NCBI GenBank assembly: GCA_007922305.1
Contig: ML677385.1
Span: 3,063,235 to 3,127,234, forward strand
Reading direction: 5' to 3'
Length of the DNA stretch: 64,000 nt
From: Dermatemys mawii
Taxonomy: Eukaryota > Chordata > Testudines > Dermatemydidae
Shown here piece by piece: positions 46,545 through 56,300 of the stretch (positions are counted from its first letter, which is position 1; each line of letters starts with the position of its first letter). Made by a program: the position numbers and the translations under genes. The notes beneath the pieces are model-generated. The model had not been told where the DNA came from, searched no databases, and saw only the letters and a list, made by a program, of their open reading frames with translations.

Positions 46545-47158
46545 GCTGCCAACAACCCCCTACCCCACCCTGCTGGCATGTCAGCTCATTCAATGAGGTC
46601 ACAATCTACATCTGTAGCTCTACTTAAAAAGTCCCAGTTTTTGAGCTCTGCAGAACTGATACCTGGTCTTCGGTATATCCCTTCTCCAGACACTATGCCT
46701 TAGTGAATGCCGCCAAAAGTGATATAGCAGTTGGCAGGGAAGTTCTTTCCTTTGTAACGGCCTTTACTCCGAAGCTCCTTGCCCTGCTTATGGGGATACT
46801 GTTTGGGAGTCAACAGAAGTGGAGGGCCCACAGGGACACTACCCAAAGAAGAAAGAGGTTACTCACCTGTGCAGTAACTGTAGTTCTTTCAGATGTGTAC
46901 CCCTATGGGTGATCCATTACCCGCTCTCCTTCCCCTCTGCTTTGGAGTTCCCTTCTGAGACTCAGTAGTGGAGAAGTACTTAGGGCAGTTCACTCGCACA
47001 GCCTGATATAGCCTTGGTGCAGGGCACGAGAATATCAACAGCGCATGCATGGGCCAAAGGGATACTGCTAATGAAATTCTCCAACGGAAGGCAGGTTTAG
47101 CGTCCATAGGGGGACACATCTCGAAGACCTACAGTTATTGCACAGGGTGAGTAACCTC
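46545..47158 (+). pseudogene. DIRS-like remnant: recombinase C-terminus and terminal inverted segment
   Basis: The frame with 'MRSQSTSVALLKKSQFLSSA' (about 46594-46655) matches the recombinase region before the catalytic Tyr ('TRSQATSAAFL...ICRAATW'). The Tyr itself is not assignable. After coding stops, a 44-bp segment at 46855-46898 (beginning GAGGTTACTCACCTGTGCAG) returns as its inverted copy at 47114-47158 with a few differences. It marks the element's terminal region. The frames at 46703-47119 are chance. Confidence 0.58.
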
Positions 47159-48561
47159 TCTCTCTGTTCTCAGGGCTGCAGTAGTATTCATGGTATTGGC
47201 AGTCCTGAAGTGCATTGGGGCACAGTGATCCCTAGCAGAGCTGGGCTCTGTGCATGCCTGTAGTACAGGCTCTCTAAATCACGCCTTCCACATATAGAGG
47301 AAGCACACAAATTCCCCCTAAGGGAGGGCTTCCGGCAGCCGTCCCTGGTGGAGCAAGATTTGCCTTTTTGTGTCTATAGTCTTGCAAAGTACTGATCTGA
47401 TTGACAAATGCTAGAACATCCTAGATTTGGTGCAAAGCAGAGGAAGCGTAAAAGCATGACTCAACCATTTTATCAGTTGAAAACCTTCAGAGTTATTACT
47501 TGGCATTTCCATTTTCTAGTAGTGGTTTCTTTTTTATCTTAAACGGCGCACCCAAAGGGAAAGAGCTGTGTTGCATAGTGCAAGGTAATAATTACTATAC
47601 TAATAACTGTGATGACATATGTGATTATCAGCTAAGCTAACTCTGTATGCTTGTATGAAATACAAGTTGAAATTCTACGAGTGACTACGTGGAGGAAGAA
47701 AACAGATCTTTTTTTTTTTTGTCTGTCTGTACTGCACTTTGAAAGGCAACAGATAAAGGAATGATTTTATCTTTAATCTTGGAAGTGGGGAAGGACTTGC
47801 TTATCATTGACAGTAATTCATATTCTGACTTGAAAAATGTTCTAACGAAAAGACCTGTGAATCCATTGCTGTGTAGGGAATCAGCTGCTCAGTGTCACAG
47901 CTCAGCAAATAAGGTGATGATACAGTACATGGGAAGTATATTGCAGCACTTACGCTGTGTCAGACAACTGTATCCTGGAAACAGGGTTGGTTTGTTTGTT
48001 TTTAAATTATGTTGTCCCTTCATCAAATTTTAAAAATTATTGCTAAGAAACAGAACTGTATGCCTGCCAGAAATGGAAACCTTTACAAATACTTTTTTTT
48101 TTTTTTTTAAGAATTCAACCTTTTTCTTATAGGAAAAATCCAGGAGCAAATAGAGTCGGTCTTCCTAAAACAATATTTATTCAACTTTCTTTGATTTAGC
48201 GTAGAGAAATGGCACGATAGTCACTATCTAAGATAGATAGCATTGGTCAGTTTGACATGTTTCTCCCTTTCCTCTGTTATGTTTCCAAATGTACTTTTGT
48301 CTGGAAAATTAAAACCCCCTCAACTCATTTATAGTACAGAAGGCAATGAGACATATTTTAGGGATCTGAAGGAAGCACCTGACAAGTAGGAGTTGCAATA
48401 GTTTGTGTTAGTCAGGAAACCAGCATCTTTAGTACAAATGCTGGGGTGTTATAAATAGCAGCATGAATTAAATGAGTGAAAAATGGAGATGTTTCATCAG
48501 TTCTTGGCTGTTGGTGTGTACTTTTTTTAAAATTACAGGGAACTACAATTTTAATTTATAT
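47159..48561. other. No gene recognised
   Basis: T-runs at about 47709-47720 and 48092-48108. Nothing else identified. Confidence 0.42.
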
Positions 48562-48565
48562 ATAT

Positions 48566-49219
48566 TGCGACAAAGCTCCAAGTCTGTACTTGTGGGTCTT
48601 GCGCTTCCTGGCAGATTTAGGGGGCCTCAGAAACTCATCTAGGCCCCAGAGTGACCTCCCCTTCTCAGTATAATTGGCAAGAGTCACCGCCTAGTGAGTT
48701 ACCTTCATCACAGGCCAGTATGGAAGATGGAAAAAGGGGGGAGCCCGGGCCCACCCTCTACTCCGGACTCCAGCCCAGGGACCCTAATAGTATCAGCTAA
48801 GATGGCTGACCTTTTAGGCACAATACAATTCCCTGGGCTACTTCCCCACAGCAGTCACTGCTTCTTCAAACTCCACTTCACCCTTACCTCAGGGCCTCCT
48901 TCCTTCAGTATGATATGTTGTCCACCACTCAGTCTCACCAACAGCATAACTTCCTTCCACAGCTCCTGACACCCACACCCACCTGACTAACTGGGAGGTT
49001 TTTATCTGGTTTCAGCCAGTCCCTGATTGGCTTCAGGTGTCCCAATTAGGCTAGCTGTTTCTACTCCTTTCTACAAGGTTCTTAATTGGCCCCAGGTGTC
49101 TTGATTGGCCTGGAGTAGCCTTTGTTTGGCTATCCAGGGAACAAGGACCTGCACATCCTGAGACTAATATACCTGCCTTCCAGCACTCTCCTATATCCTT
49201 CTGGTCTGACTCCGTCACA
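48566..49219 (-). mobile_element. Solo LTR, minus strand, family L copy 2
   Basis: It runs TGCGACAAAGC to CTCCGTCACA with the 4-bp duplication ATAT (48562-48565 and 49220-49223), though the AT-rich flank weakens that point. It shares word order with 7333-8106. No internal genes. The frames at 48476-48969 are not real. Confidence 0.82.
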
Positions 49220-49223
49220 ATAT

Positions 49224-49905
49224 ATATATATATAATATAAAATATGCACTTAGCACTTTATATCTTCAAAGCATTTCATCACCATTAACCACTTAGGGGA
49301 GCTTGCGCCCTCACAATGGAAATATTGTGGGGGCTCTGCCCCTGCATAGACTTGCACATGCCTGGTGGGAATCGAGTGACAAGTAGGACCCAGAGAGGCT
49401 GGAGCTGATCACCGCAAGGGCTAGGGAGCGCAGGGAACAGGATCCAGAGGGGCTGGAGTGGCTGCTGTGGGGCCCAGGCTTGGGCTGAAATGCTCCCAGG
49501 ATCAGGTAGGAAGACTTGGGACCCACCTTCCCAACTGGAGCCAGCTGCCTGCCCCTCGCCAAGTCTCAGTACCTCCCCTTACTCCCCCTCCGATCTGTCT
49601 GCCCCCCATTTCCAGGCACTGACATAAGTCCAAGTCAGCCAGACCTTCATACTTATGTGACTTTACCCATTGAAATCAATGGGTAGTAAAATTATTCTTG
49701 TGCATAAATGTTGGCAGAATCAGGCAAAGACTGGGGTGTCATCTTTTCCTTCTAGGAATAACTTCTAAGTTCATTTTCTTTGCATACAACCACGGTAACC
49801 CCTGTGGCTTCTTTTTCCTGTGTGCTCTTTTCCTGGTTACTTTGTATTTAAATGTGCAGCCGTTTTGTTAGGTTACAGAGCTTAATTTATATCCTGACAG
49901 AGAAA
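49224..49905. other. No gene; short AT microsatellite and palindrome
   Basis: A TATA microsatellite lies at 49221-49234. A palindrome centred at about 49679 ('TTTACCCATTGAAATCAATG', 'GGTAGTAAAA') spans 49664-49694. Nothing else identified. Confidence 0.4.
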
Positions 49906-49907
49906 TA

Positions 49908-50218
49908 CAGTAGACTCTCAATTATCCAGGATTGGGTTAATCAGGTTGTGGATTAACCGGGATGTCAAAAAAAATATGTGTAATTCGCAGGGCTGGCTCT
50001 GGCTTTGTTGCCGCCCCAAGCTCAAAAAAAAAAACCCAACCCACCAGGGCGCAGGGCAGCCAGTGAACCAACACCCCCTTTCCCCCGGTGCAGGGTGGCT
50101 ACTGAACCAAACCCCCCCCCCCCCGCCCCATATATTTCCTATGGATGGTGATTATCCGGGATTTTATTAACCAGGATTAATTTTTTCCCTAACATCCCGG
50201 ATAATCAAGAGTCTACTG
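49908..50218. mobile_element. Tigger/pogo-like MITE, family B copy 2
   Basis: CAGTAGACTCTCAATTATCC to the inverted end at 50218, flanked by TA (49906-49907 and 50219-50220). It is homologous throughout to 18725-19025 and non-coding. Confidence 0.92.
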
Positions 50219-50220
50219 TA

Positions 50221-50530
50221 CCTATTTCTTACCTCTTGCATAAAGGAAAACTTTTTTTTCACTTTTGCTGGTGATTAATACCTTGATACAAACTTTAAAA
50301 CATATTTCTAGTATACATGCATAACTCCTTACATAGTATCTATATGTACAGCTCAGAATATGAAAGACCAGGTTGACACTGGCTTTCATTTTAGACCTCA
50401 CATGATGTTTTTTGGTGAACCAAAATGTACATACCAGTTCCTGTAACTCTCTTGCTAGTCCTTGGTTCACAAAGCTGAGAAAGGTAGAAAATAACTGACT
50501 TGACTAAGAGTGGGAATTAGAATTTGAGAA
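50221..50530. other. No clear feature
   Basis: Nothing recognised. Confidence 0.4.
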
Positions 50531-50532
50531 TA

Positions 50533-50850
50533 TAGTAGAACCTCAGAGTTATGAACAACAGAGTTACAAAGTGACCAGACAACCACACACCTCATTTGGA
50601 ACTGGAAGTATGCAATCAGGCAGCAGCAAAGGACCCCCACCCTCCAAATCAAATACATCACAATACTGTGTTAAACATAAACTATTAAAAAATAAAGGGA
50701 AATCAGCATTTTTCTTCTGCATAGTAAAGTTGTAAAGCTGTATTAAGTCAATGTTCAGTTGTAAACTTTTGAAAGAACTACTATAACGTTTTGTTCAGAG
50801 TTATGAACAACCTCCTTTCCTAAGGTGCTCATAACTCTGAGGTTCTCCTA
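50533..50850. mobile_element. TA-flanked MITE, family A copy 2
   Basis: TAGTAGAACCTCAGAGTTAT to the inverted end at 50850, with TA at 50531-50532 and 50851-50852. It shares the inside phrases of 960-1347 and is shorter by an internal deletion. Confidence 0.9.
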
Positions 50851-50852
50851 TA

Positions 50853-51572
50853 CTTGATTTCCATTTCCATTCTTAGTTTGCTAGACCATACGACCTCTCT
50901 TAGTGAAGCACTGTTTTTTCTAAAATGAAATTTTTCATAGTGGGAAGGGCGAACTCAGTGGATGGGCTACTGCACAACTCTCTAAACAAAGCAGATGCAT
51001 AGCACGGCTGCCATCTTCTCTGTGCTTCTGCTGTGATGGCCTTTTGTGCTTGTTCTAAACAGGTCAATGCAGAGAAAAAGTTTTGGGGGCAGGCCATGAA
51101 GGAAGCAATGGATCCACACTTACACAGGTGCTAAGCACACCACTCATTTGCCTCAGAGGGGAACAGCCACTCTTCCAGTTCACAGACAGGAACAAGCAGC
51201 TGTGGAGGTTCTGCGCTGCAGCCTGCTCTCAGACTGGGGATTGATTTTTTTTATTCATTTATTTTTTGGTCCATCATAAAGCCTTGTTACTTGGAGTTTG
51301 TGTGGAGAGATGAGAAATTCAGCAGCGGCAGCCAGAATAATTTTTCTCAGGTGGTTAAAAGTTCTAGTTAATGAGATTCTTACTTAAAGCGGTTTGCATC
51401 ATTGGCTAAATAATGATTGCCTCACTGCCAAAAAGACCTAAATAAAAGAGGCCTGGAGGCTGGTGGTTTTCCTTTTCCTGCTTTCAGACAGAGAAATAAC
51501 ACTCTCCTAGATTTCTTTTCCGGAGGCTGGTAACTTTGGTCTCAGTGAGATTTTCTTTTCTCTCTCTTTCAG
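50853..51572. other. Intron-type sequence before AGPAT3 first coding exon
   Basis: Nothing recognised until a pyrimidine-rich acceptor tract (about 51549-51570, TTTTCTTTTCTCTCTCTTTC) and AG at 51571-51572. Confidence 0.5.
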
Positions 51573-51621
51573 GACGGTTATTCTGAGTGAAGGACCCTGC
51601 AAGGCCTACTAAATGGTTATC

Positions 51622-51799
51622 ATGGGCTTAATTGCATTTTTGAAGACCCAGTTTATAGTTCATCTCCTCATTGGGTTTGTCTTCGTTGTGAGTGGGTTGA
51701 TCATTAACTTCGTCCAACTATGCACACTAATCCTCTGGCCTATAAACAAGCAGTTTTATCGCCGAATAAACTGTCGCCTTGCCTATTCGCTCTGGAGCC
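51622..51799 (+). CDS. AGPAT3: AGPAT3, first coding exon (exon also holds 5' UTR from 51573)
   Basis: AGPAT3 is an ER/Golgi membrane enzyme that transfers an acyl group from acyl-CoA to lysophosphatidic acid to make phosphatidic acid. The exon spans 51573-51799 with acceptor CAG at 51570-51572 and donor GTGAGT at 51800. The chosen start is the ATG at 51622, matching the usual vertebrate beginning 'MG(L)LAFLKTQF'. An ATG three codons upstream (51613) is in frame. Residues 1-59 read 'MGLIAFLKTQFIVHLLIGF', then a hydrophobic span to about residue 40, then 'LWPINKQFYRRINCR' and 'LAYSLWS', diagnostic of AGPAT3 rather than AGPAT4 or AGPAT5. The exon ends in phase 1 (C), and the next exon supplies AG to make Gln60. 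A hAT transposon starts 59 bp past the donor. Confidence 0.95.
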
Positions 51800-52570
51800 G
51801 TGAGTATACTCTGCTGGGGATGAGTTTGTAAAAAATTTAGTAGAGTTTTGGTAAAGGCTAAGGCTGTCCATTATTCGTAGCTAACTCACCCCATTAACTC
51901 AAAAAAAAATTTAATTGTGATTGATGCACTGTTAAACAATAGAATCCCAATTGAAATTTATTAAATATTTGTGGATGTTTTTCTACATTTTCAAATTTTT
52001 TGACTTCAATTACAACACAGCATACAAAATGTACAATGCTAGTTTTATATTATTTATTGCAAATATTTGCACTGTAAAAAAAATTGTATTTTTCAGTTCA
52101 CCTCATACAAGTAGTATAGTGCAATCTATTTGTTCTGAAAGTTTAATTTACAAATGTAGATTTTTTTTTTTGTTACATAACTTCACTCAAAAACAAAGCA
52201 ATGTAAAACTTTAATGCCTCCAAGTCCACTCAATCCTACTTCTTGTTCAGCCAATTGCTAAGACAGACAAGTTTGTTTACATTTACAGGCGATAATGCTG
52301 CCCGCTTCTTATTTACGGTGTTATCTGAAGGTGAAAACAGGTGTTTGCGTGGTACTTTGCTAGCTGGCATTGCAAGGTATTTATGTGCCAGGTATGCTAA
52401 ATATTCGTATGCCCTTCATGCTTCGGCCACCATTCCAGAGGACGTGCTTCTGTGCTGATGACGCACATTTAAAAAAATAATGCATTAATTAAATTTGTTA
52501 CTGAACTCCTTGGGGAGAATTGTATGCCTCCTGCTGTTTTACCCATATTCTGCATATATTTCATGTTATA

Positions 52571-52930
52571 ACAGTCTCAGATGATGACCCAGCACATGTT
52601 GTTCATTTTAAGAACACTTTCACTGCAGTTTTGACAAAAGGCAAGGAAGGTGTCAATATGAGATTTCTAAAAATAGATACAGCACTTGACCCAAGGTTTA
52701 AGAATCTGAAGTGCCTTCCAAAATCTGAGAAGAACAAGACATGGAGCATGCTTTCAGATGTCTTAAAAGAGCAGCGCTCCGATGATGAAATTACAGAACC
52801 GGAACCACCAAAAAAGAAAATCAATCTTCTGCTGGTGACATCAGATGATGCAAATGAACATGCATTGGTCTGCACTGTTTTGAATCATTATCGAGCAAAA
52901 CCTGTCATCAGCATGGACACAGTTAATTAA
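52571..52930 (+). pseudogene. hAT transposase fragment (hAT-A)
   Basis: The frame reads 'VSDDDPAHVVHFKNTF', then 'FLKIDTALDPRFKNLKCLP', then 'KNKTWSMLSDVLKEQ' and an acidic-lysine stretch 'EITEPEPPKKK'. The 'ALDPRFKNL' box is a hallmark of hAT transposases and domesticated ZBED proteins. The DNA-binding BED finger, the catalytic DDE/RNase H core and the C-terminal dimerisation domain are missing. It is a remnant inside a non-autonomous foldback element, not a host gene. Confidence 0.8.
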
Positions 52931-53259
52931 CAAATTAACAAATTTAATTAACGTATTTTTTAATGAGCGTCATTAGCATAGAAGCACTTCCTTTGAAATG
53001 ATGGTCGAAGCATGAAGGGGCATAAGAATGTTTAGCATATCTGGCACATAAATACGTAAATAAGAAGTGGGCAGCATTATCTCCTGTAAATGTAAACAAA
53101 CTTGTTTGTCTTAGCAGTTGGCTGCACAAGAAATAAGACTAAGTGGACTTGTAGGTTCTAAAGTTTGACACTTTTTTTTTAAATTTTTGAATTCAGGTTT
53201 TTTGTACATAATTCTACATTTGTAAGTTCAACTTTCACGATAAAGAGATTACACTAGAG

Positions 53260-54448
53260 CAGGTGTAGGCAATCTATGGAAGGTGTACCAAAGACAGCAC
53301 ACGAGCTGATTGTCACTGGCACTCATACTGCCTGGTTCCTGGCCATCGGTCCCAGAGACTCCTCTGCTGGCCACGGGTACCGGGTACCAGCCCCCAGCCC
53401 CCTTCCAGCTGGGGTTCCATCCGCTGGCTCTGCTCAGCCTACTGCTGGTCCCGGGTCCTGGCCACTGGTCTTAGGGGCTCTGCTGCCGGCCTGGGGTCCT
53501 GGTCGCTGGTCTGTGGCTCTGCAGCTGCCCCCAGCTGTGACCCACTGGCCCCAGCCTGGGGCAGTGAGGGGTGCAGACAGGGACAAGAGGGGTCGAAGCT
53601 CAGCACCTCCACCTTAGAAATTGTTCCAGAGCCACTCTACTGGGATATTTTTAAGTCCTGATTTGCTGCTTACATCTCTCTCGTACCACACTGAACAGCG
53701 CACTGCATTTGATGTTGAGATTAGAATGTACACGCAAGAACTGGAATCAAAATTTTCTGACGGATTTCAAGATTTCCAGCGATTTGGCCCAATGCTTTCT
53801 TTTCTAATTAAACCAGAAAGGTTAAACGAAAGCGACTTGGATTTGTCTGCGTTTCAGTGGCTGGGTGTTGACTATTTTGAAATGCAGCTCATTTAGTTAA
53901 AAAGCTCAGAATTGTGGGCATCAAAGTTTGGAGATCTGTAGGGTACACTTGAAGCTACCAAGAGAGATCATGGGGCCTCTGTTCTGACCTGCTGAACATC
54001 CCTGCCAGTGAAATTTAACTGTTTAAAGAAAATTGCATTTACAGTGCTTTCAGCATTTGGATCCACATACCTGTGTGAGCAAGTATTTTCACACATGAAA
54101 TCTGTCCTCTGTCCCTCTCGAAGCTGGTTAACAACTGATCATTCAGAAGCCTGTGTGCAGCTTAAAGTATTGAAATATGTGCCAGACACTGGAAAACTCA
54201 GCAAGGAAAAGCAAGGCAAGGATCACACTAAACTGATAAGATCTGCATTTTAATTTAATTTTAAATGAAGCTGCTTAAACATTTTAAAAACCTTATTTAC
54301 TTTACATACAACAATAGTTTAGTTACGTATTAGAGACTTAGAAAGAGCTTCTAAAAACGTTAAAATGTATTACTGGCACGCGAAACCTTAAATTAGAGTG
54401 AATAAATGAAGACTCAGCACACCACTTCTGAAGGGTCGTTGACCCCTG
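53260..54448. mobile_element. Second hAT element (hAT-B) nested in hAT-A
   Basis: It begins CAGGTGTAGGCAATC and ends GTTGACCCCTG. Flanks CACTAGAG (53252-53259) and CACTACAG (54449-54456) match at 7 of 8. The sequence on both sides of this element joins into a continuous right arm of hAT-A, which proves the nesting. The left 350 bp is GC-rich and repetitive ('GGCCACTGGTC', 'GGTCCTGGTCGCTGG'). The right part contains decayed transposase. The 113-codon frame at 53276-53617 is a low-complexity artefact. Confidence 0.9.
53690..54253 (+). pseudogene. hAT transposase C-terminal fragment (hAT-B)
   Basis: Pieces in more than one frame. The first, about 53700-53896, reads 'EIRMYTQELESKFSDGFQDF' and 'KPERLNESDLD'. 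After a stop comes 54008-54253 with 'TVLSAFGSTYLCEQVFSHMK', 'SRSWLTTDHSEACVQLKV' and a Lys-rich tail. The 'FGSTYLCE..FS.MK' block is the conserved hAT dimerisation domain of the ZBED5/GTF2IRD2-type group. Frames and stops show it is dead. Confidence 0.82.
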
Positions 54449-54728
54449 CACTACAGTACTTGTAATAGGAGAATTGAAAAATACTATTTCTTTTGTTTTT
54501 CACAATGCAAATATTGTAATAAAAATAAATATAAAGTGAGCACTGTACATTTTGTATTCTGTACTGTAATTAAAATCAGTATATTTGAAAACATAGAAAA
54601 CATCCAAAAATATTTAAATAATTGGTATTCTGTTATAGTTTAACAGTGCGATTAATCACAATTATTTTTCTAATCGCACGATTAATCACAATTAATTTTT
54701 TTAATCATGTGACAGCGCTAGTAAATCC

Positions 54729-55041
54729 TGAAACACATTGGAAAAGAGCATCAAGTCAGATGATCAACACGCTTATGTGTGACTTCATTGACACTCCTAA
54801 AAGGACTGGTAGGTCAAGCCTGTCAATGACTCCCTGCTGCCCTGCCTGGTGGGAAATGACTACACTTTCTCTTCTAAGTATCTTCTAGATTCCATGCAGA
54901 AATCTCTGTTAATGCAACATTTAAAGGACACAGTCTTCCTCTGCTTGTGCCCTATGTTTTGCCTGCCTTGTCTCTTATCACAAGCAACTCTTTGCCTTTT
55001 CTTCCACTGCCCTTTGTGCTTGGTCCTGTGAATGATACTAC
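54729..55041. other. Intron sequence, no feature
   Basis: Nothing recognised. Short frames (54849-55144) have no domain. Confidence 0.4.
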
Positions 55042-55049
55042 GTTGCTCT

Positions 55050-56005
55050 CAGGGCCATCCTTAGGATTTATGGGGCTCTATGTAGTATTATTAAACTGCT
55101 GCCCCTATGCTCCACTTAAGGCGGTGCCCAGCCGGTGCCACTGACCCCAGTGTGACCAGGGGACATAGCCACCACCCCTGCCCGTTCACCCCCAGAACTT
55201 CCCCATTGCTGACATACATACCAAGTTTTGTATGCAGCAGATGCTGTGGCAGCGGCTCAAGGCAGGCTTCATGTTGTTATATGGGGGCTGCATTTTGCCA
55301 GACCCCATGGCCCTCTTGCAGCCCCTAGCCACTCCTGGCTCACCACAAGCATTTTGACAGGAAGTACCAAGCAGTAATAACAATAATAAGCGTGTGTGTG
55401 AGAGAGAGACTGTGTGTGAAAGAAAGACAGTGTATGTGTATGTGATTATGTGTGTGTGTTTGAAAATGTGTGTGTATGTGACAATCTGTATTGGGGGACT
55501 GTGACTCATGAGACGCAGAGTGTATGGATGTGAGAGCCAGTCAGTGTGTGAGAAAGACAGAGTATGTGAGGAAAGTGTGAGAGACAGTGCACTGTCACTT
55601 TAAGTGTCCCCCTCCCCGTACGTGAGCTGACTCGTGGAAGTCTCACTTCCCCTGTCCTGGCCCCGGCTCCAGCTTGGCCCCCACCGGAGACCAAGCAGTG
55701 CAGGCAGGCAAGTCCAGAGAGGGACTACGCTCCAGGCAGCAGTGAGCCGGGCCACCAATGACCAGCCATGCTGCTCTGGGTTCCTCAGGGCTGGGGCAGC
55801 AGAGCCAGAGGCTGGAGCTGTCCACCAGCCAGCTGAGGAGCGGGGGAGGGGGCAATGTTGGAGGCAGAGAGAAGCCCCCCAGCCCAGCACTGGCAAAGGC
55901 CAGAGAAGAGAGGATTCCAGCTGCGGCCAGCGAGAGGAATGGTGCCCCACATTTTTGGGTGCCCTACATAGCCATGTATGCTGCATATGCCTGAGGATGG
56001 CCCTG
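55050..56005. mobile_element. DNA transposon, CAGGGCCATCCTTAGG-ended, in AGPAT3 intron
   Basis: Ends CAGGGCCATCCTTAGG and the reverse complement of CAGGGCCATCCTCAGG. Flanks GTTGCTCT (55042-55049) and TTTGCTCT (56006-56013) match at 7 of 8, so hAT-like. The interior has a long TG-rich microsatellite region (about 55390-55600) and a GC-rich segment. The open frames on both strands (for example 55600-56101) are not convincing proteins. Confidence 0.88.
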
Positions 56006-56124
56006 TTTGCTCTCCTTCACAACCCTCTCCAAATCTCCCTTACATCATTGGCCTCCACTCCAGCACTCCTGCTGTCTTCCTGGACTTTGTTCACTATTTA
56101 ATGTGGGGCACAATTTCCAATATG

Positions 56125-56300
56125 GGTCTCTAACATTAGACTCCTAAATCCCTATTTAGGCACCTACATCAGTGACCTGATTTTCAAAAAGGCTCTTTAC
56201 TTTAGTGGGAGCTGCTGGGTGCTCAGCACTCTTGAAAATCAGATCACTGAAGCAGGTGCCTCAACAGGGATTTAGGCTTCTAATGTTAGATATTAACGTT
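56125..56300. mobile_element. Palindromic MITE
   Basis: 'TAACATTAGACTCCTAAATC' with 'CCTATTTAGGCACCTACATC' on the left is matched in inverse on the right ('AGCAGGTGCCTCAACAGGGA', 'TTTAGGCTTCTAATGTTAGA'). The arms are about 55-60 bp with mismatches. The centre contains 'GGGTGCTCAGCACT'. A scrap related to this reptile MITE group is at 61307-61385. Confidence 0.8.

Larger units (their letters stand above)
51859..54720. mobile_element. Foldback hAT element (hAT-A) in AGPAT3 intron, carrying a second hAT
   Basis: Ends TAAGGCTGTC (51859) and the reverse complement TAGCGCTGTC (ending 54720) are flanked by GTAAAGGC (51851-51858) and GTAAATCC (54721-54728), 6 of 8 identical. The arms are long inverted copies of each other. 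The left arm is about 51859-52490. The right arm is about 52930-53259 continued at 54449-54720. Between the arms lies a piece of transposase (52571-52930). The nested element occupies 53260-54448. Without it hAT-A is about 1.67 kb. Confidence 0.88.

Noticed and set aside
53276..53617. 113-codon plus-strand frame
   Set aside because: Low-complexity Pro/Gly/Ala sequence in the left part of hAT-B; not transposase-like.
52571..54253. A host ZBED-type gene
   Set aside because: The transposase pieces lie inside two nested elements with terminal repeats and duplications, lack the catalytic core and contain stops.
55600..56101. 128- and 155-codon frames on opposite strands
   Set aside because: Both are inside a non-autonomous DNA element with GC-rich low-complexity sequence.
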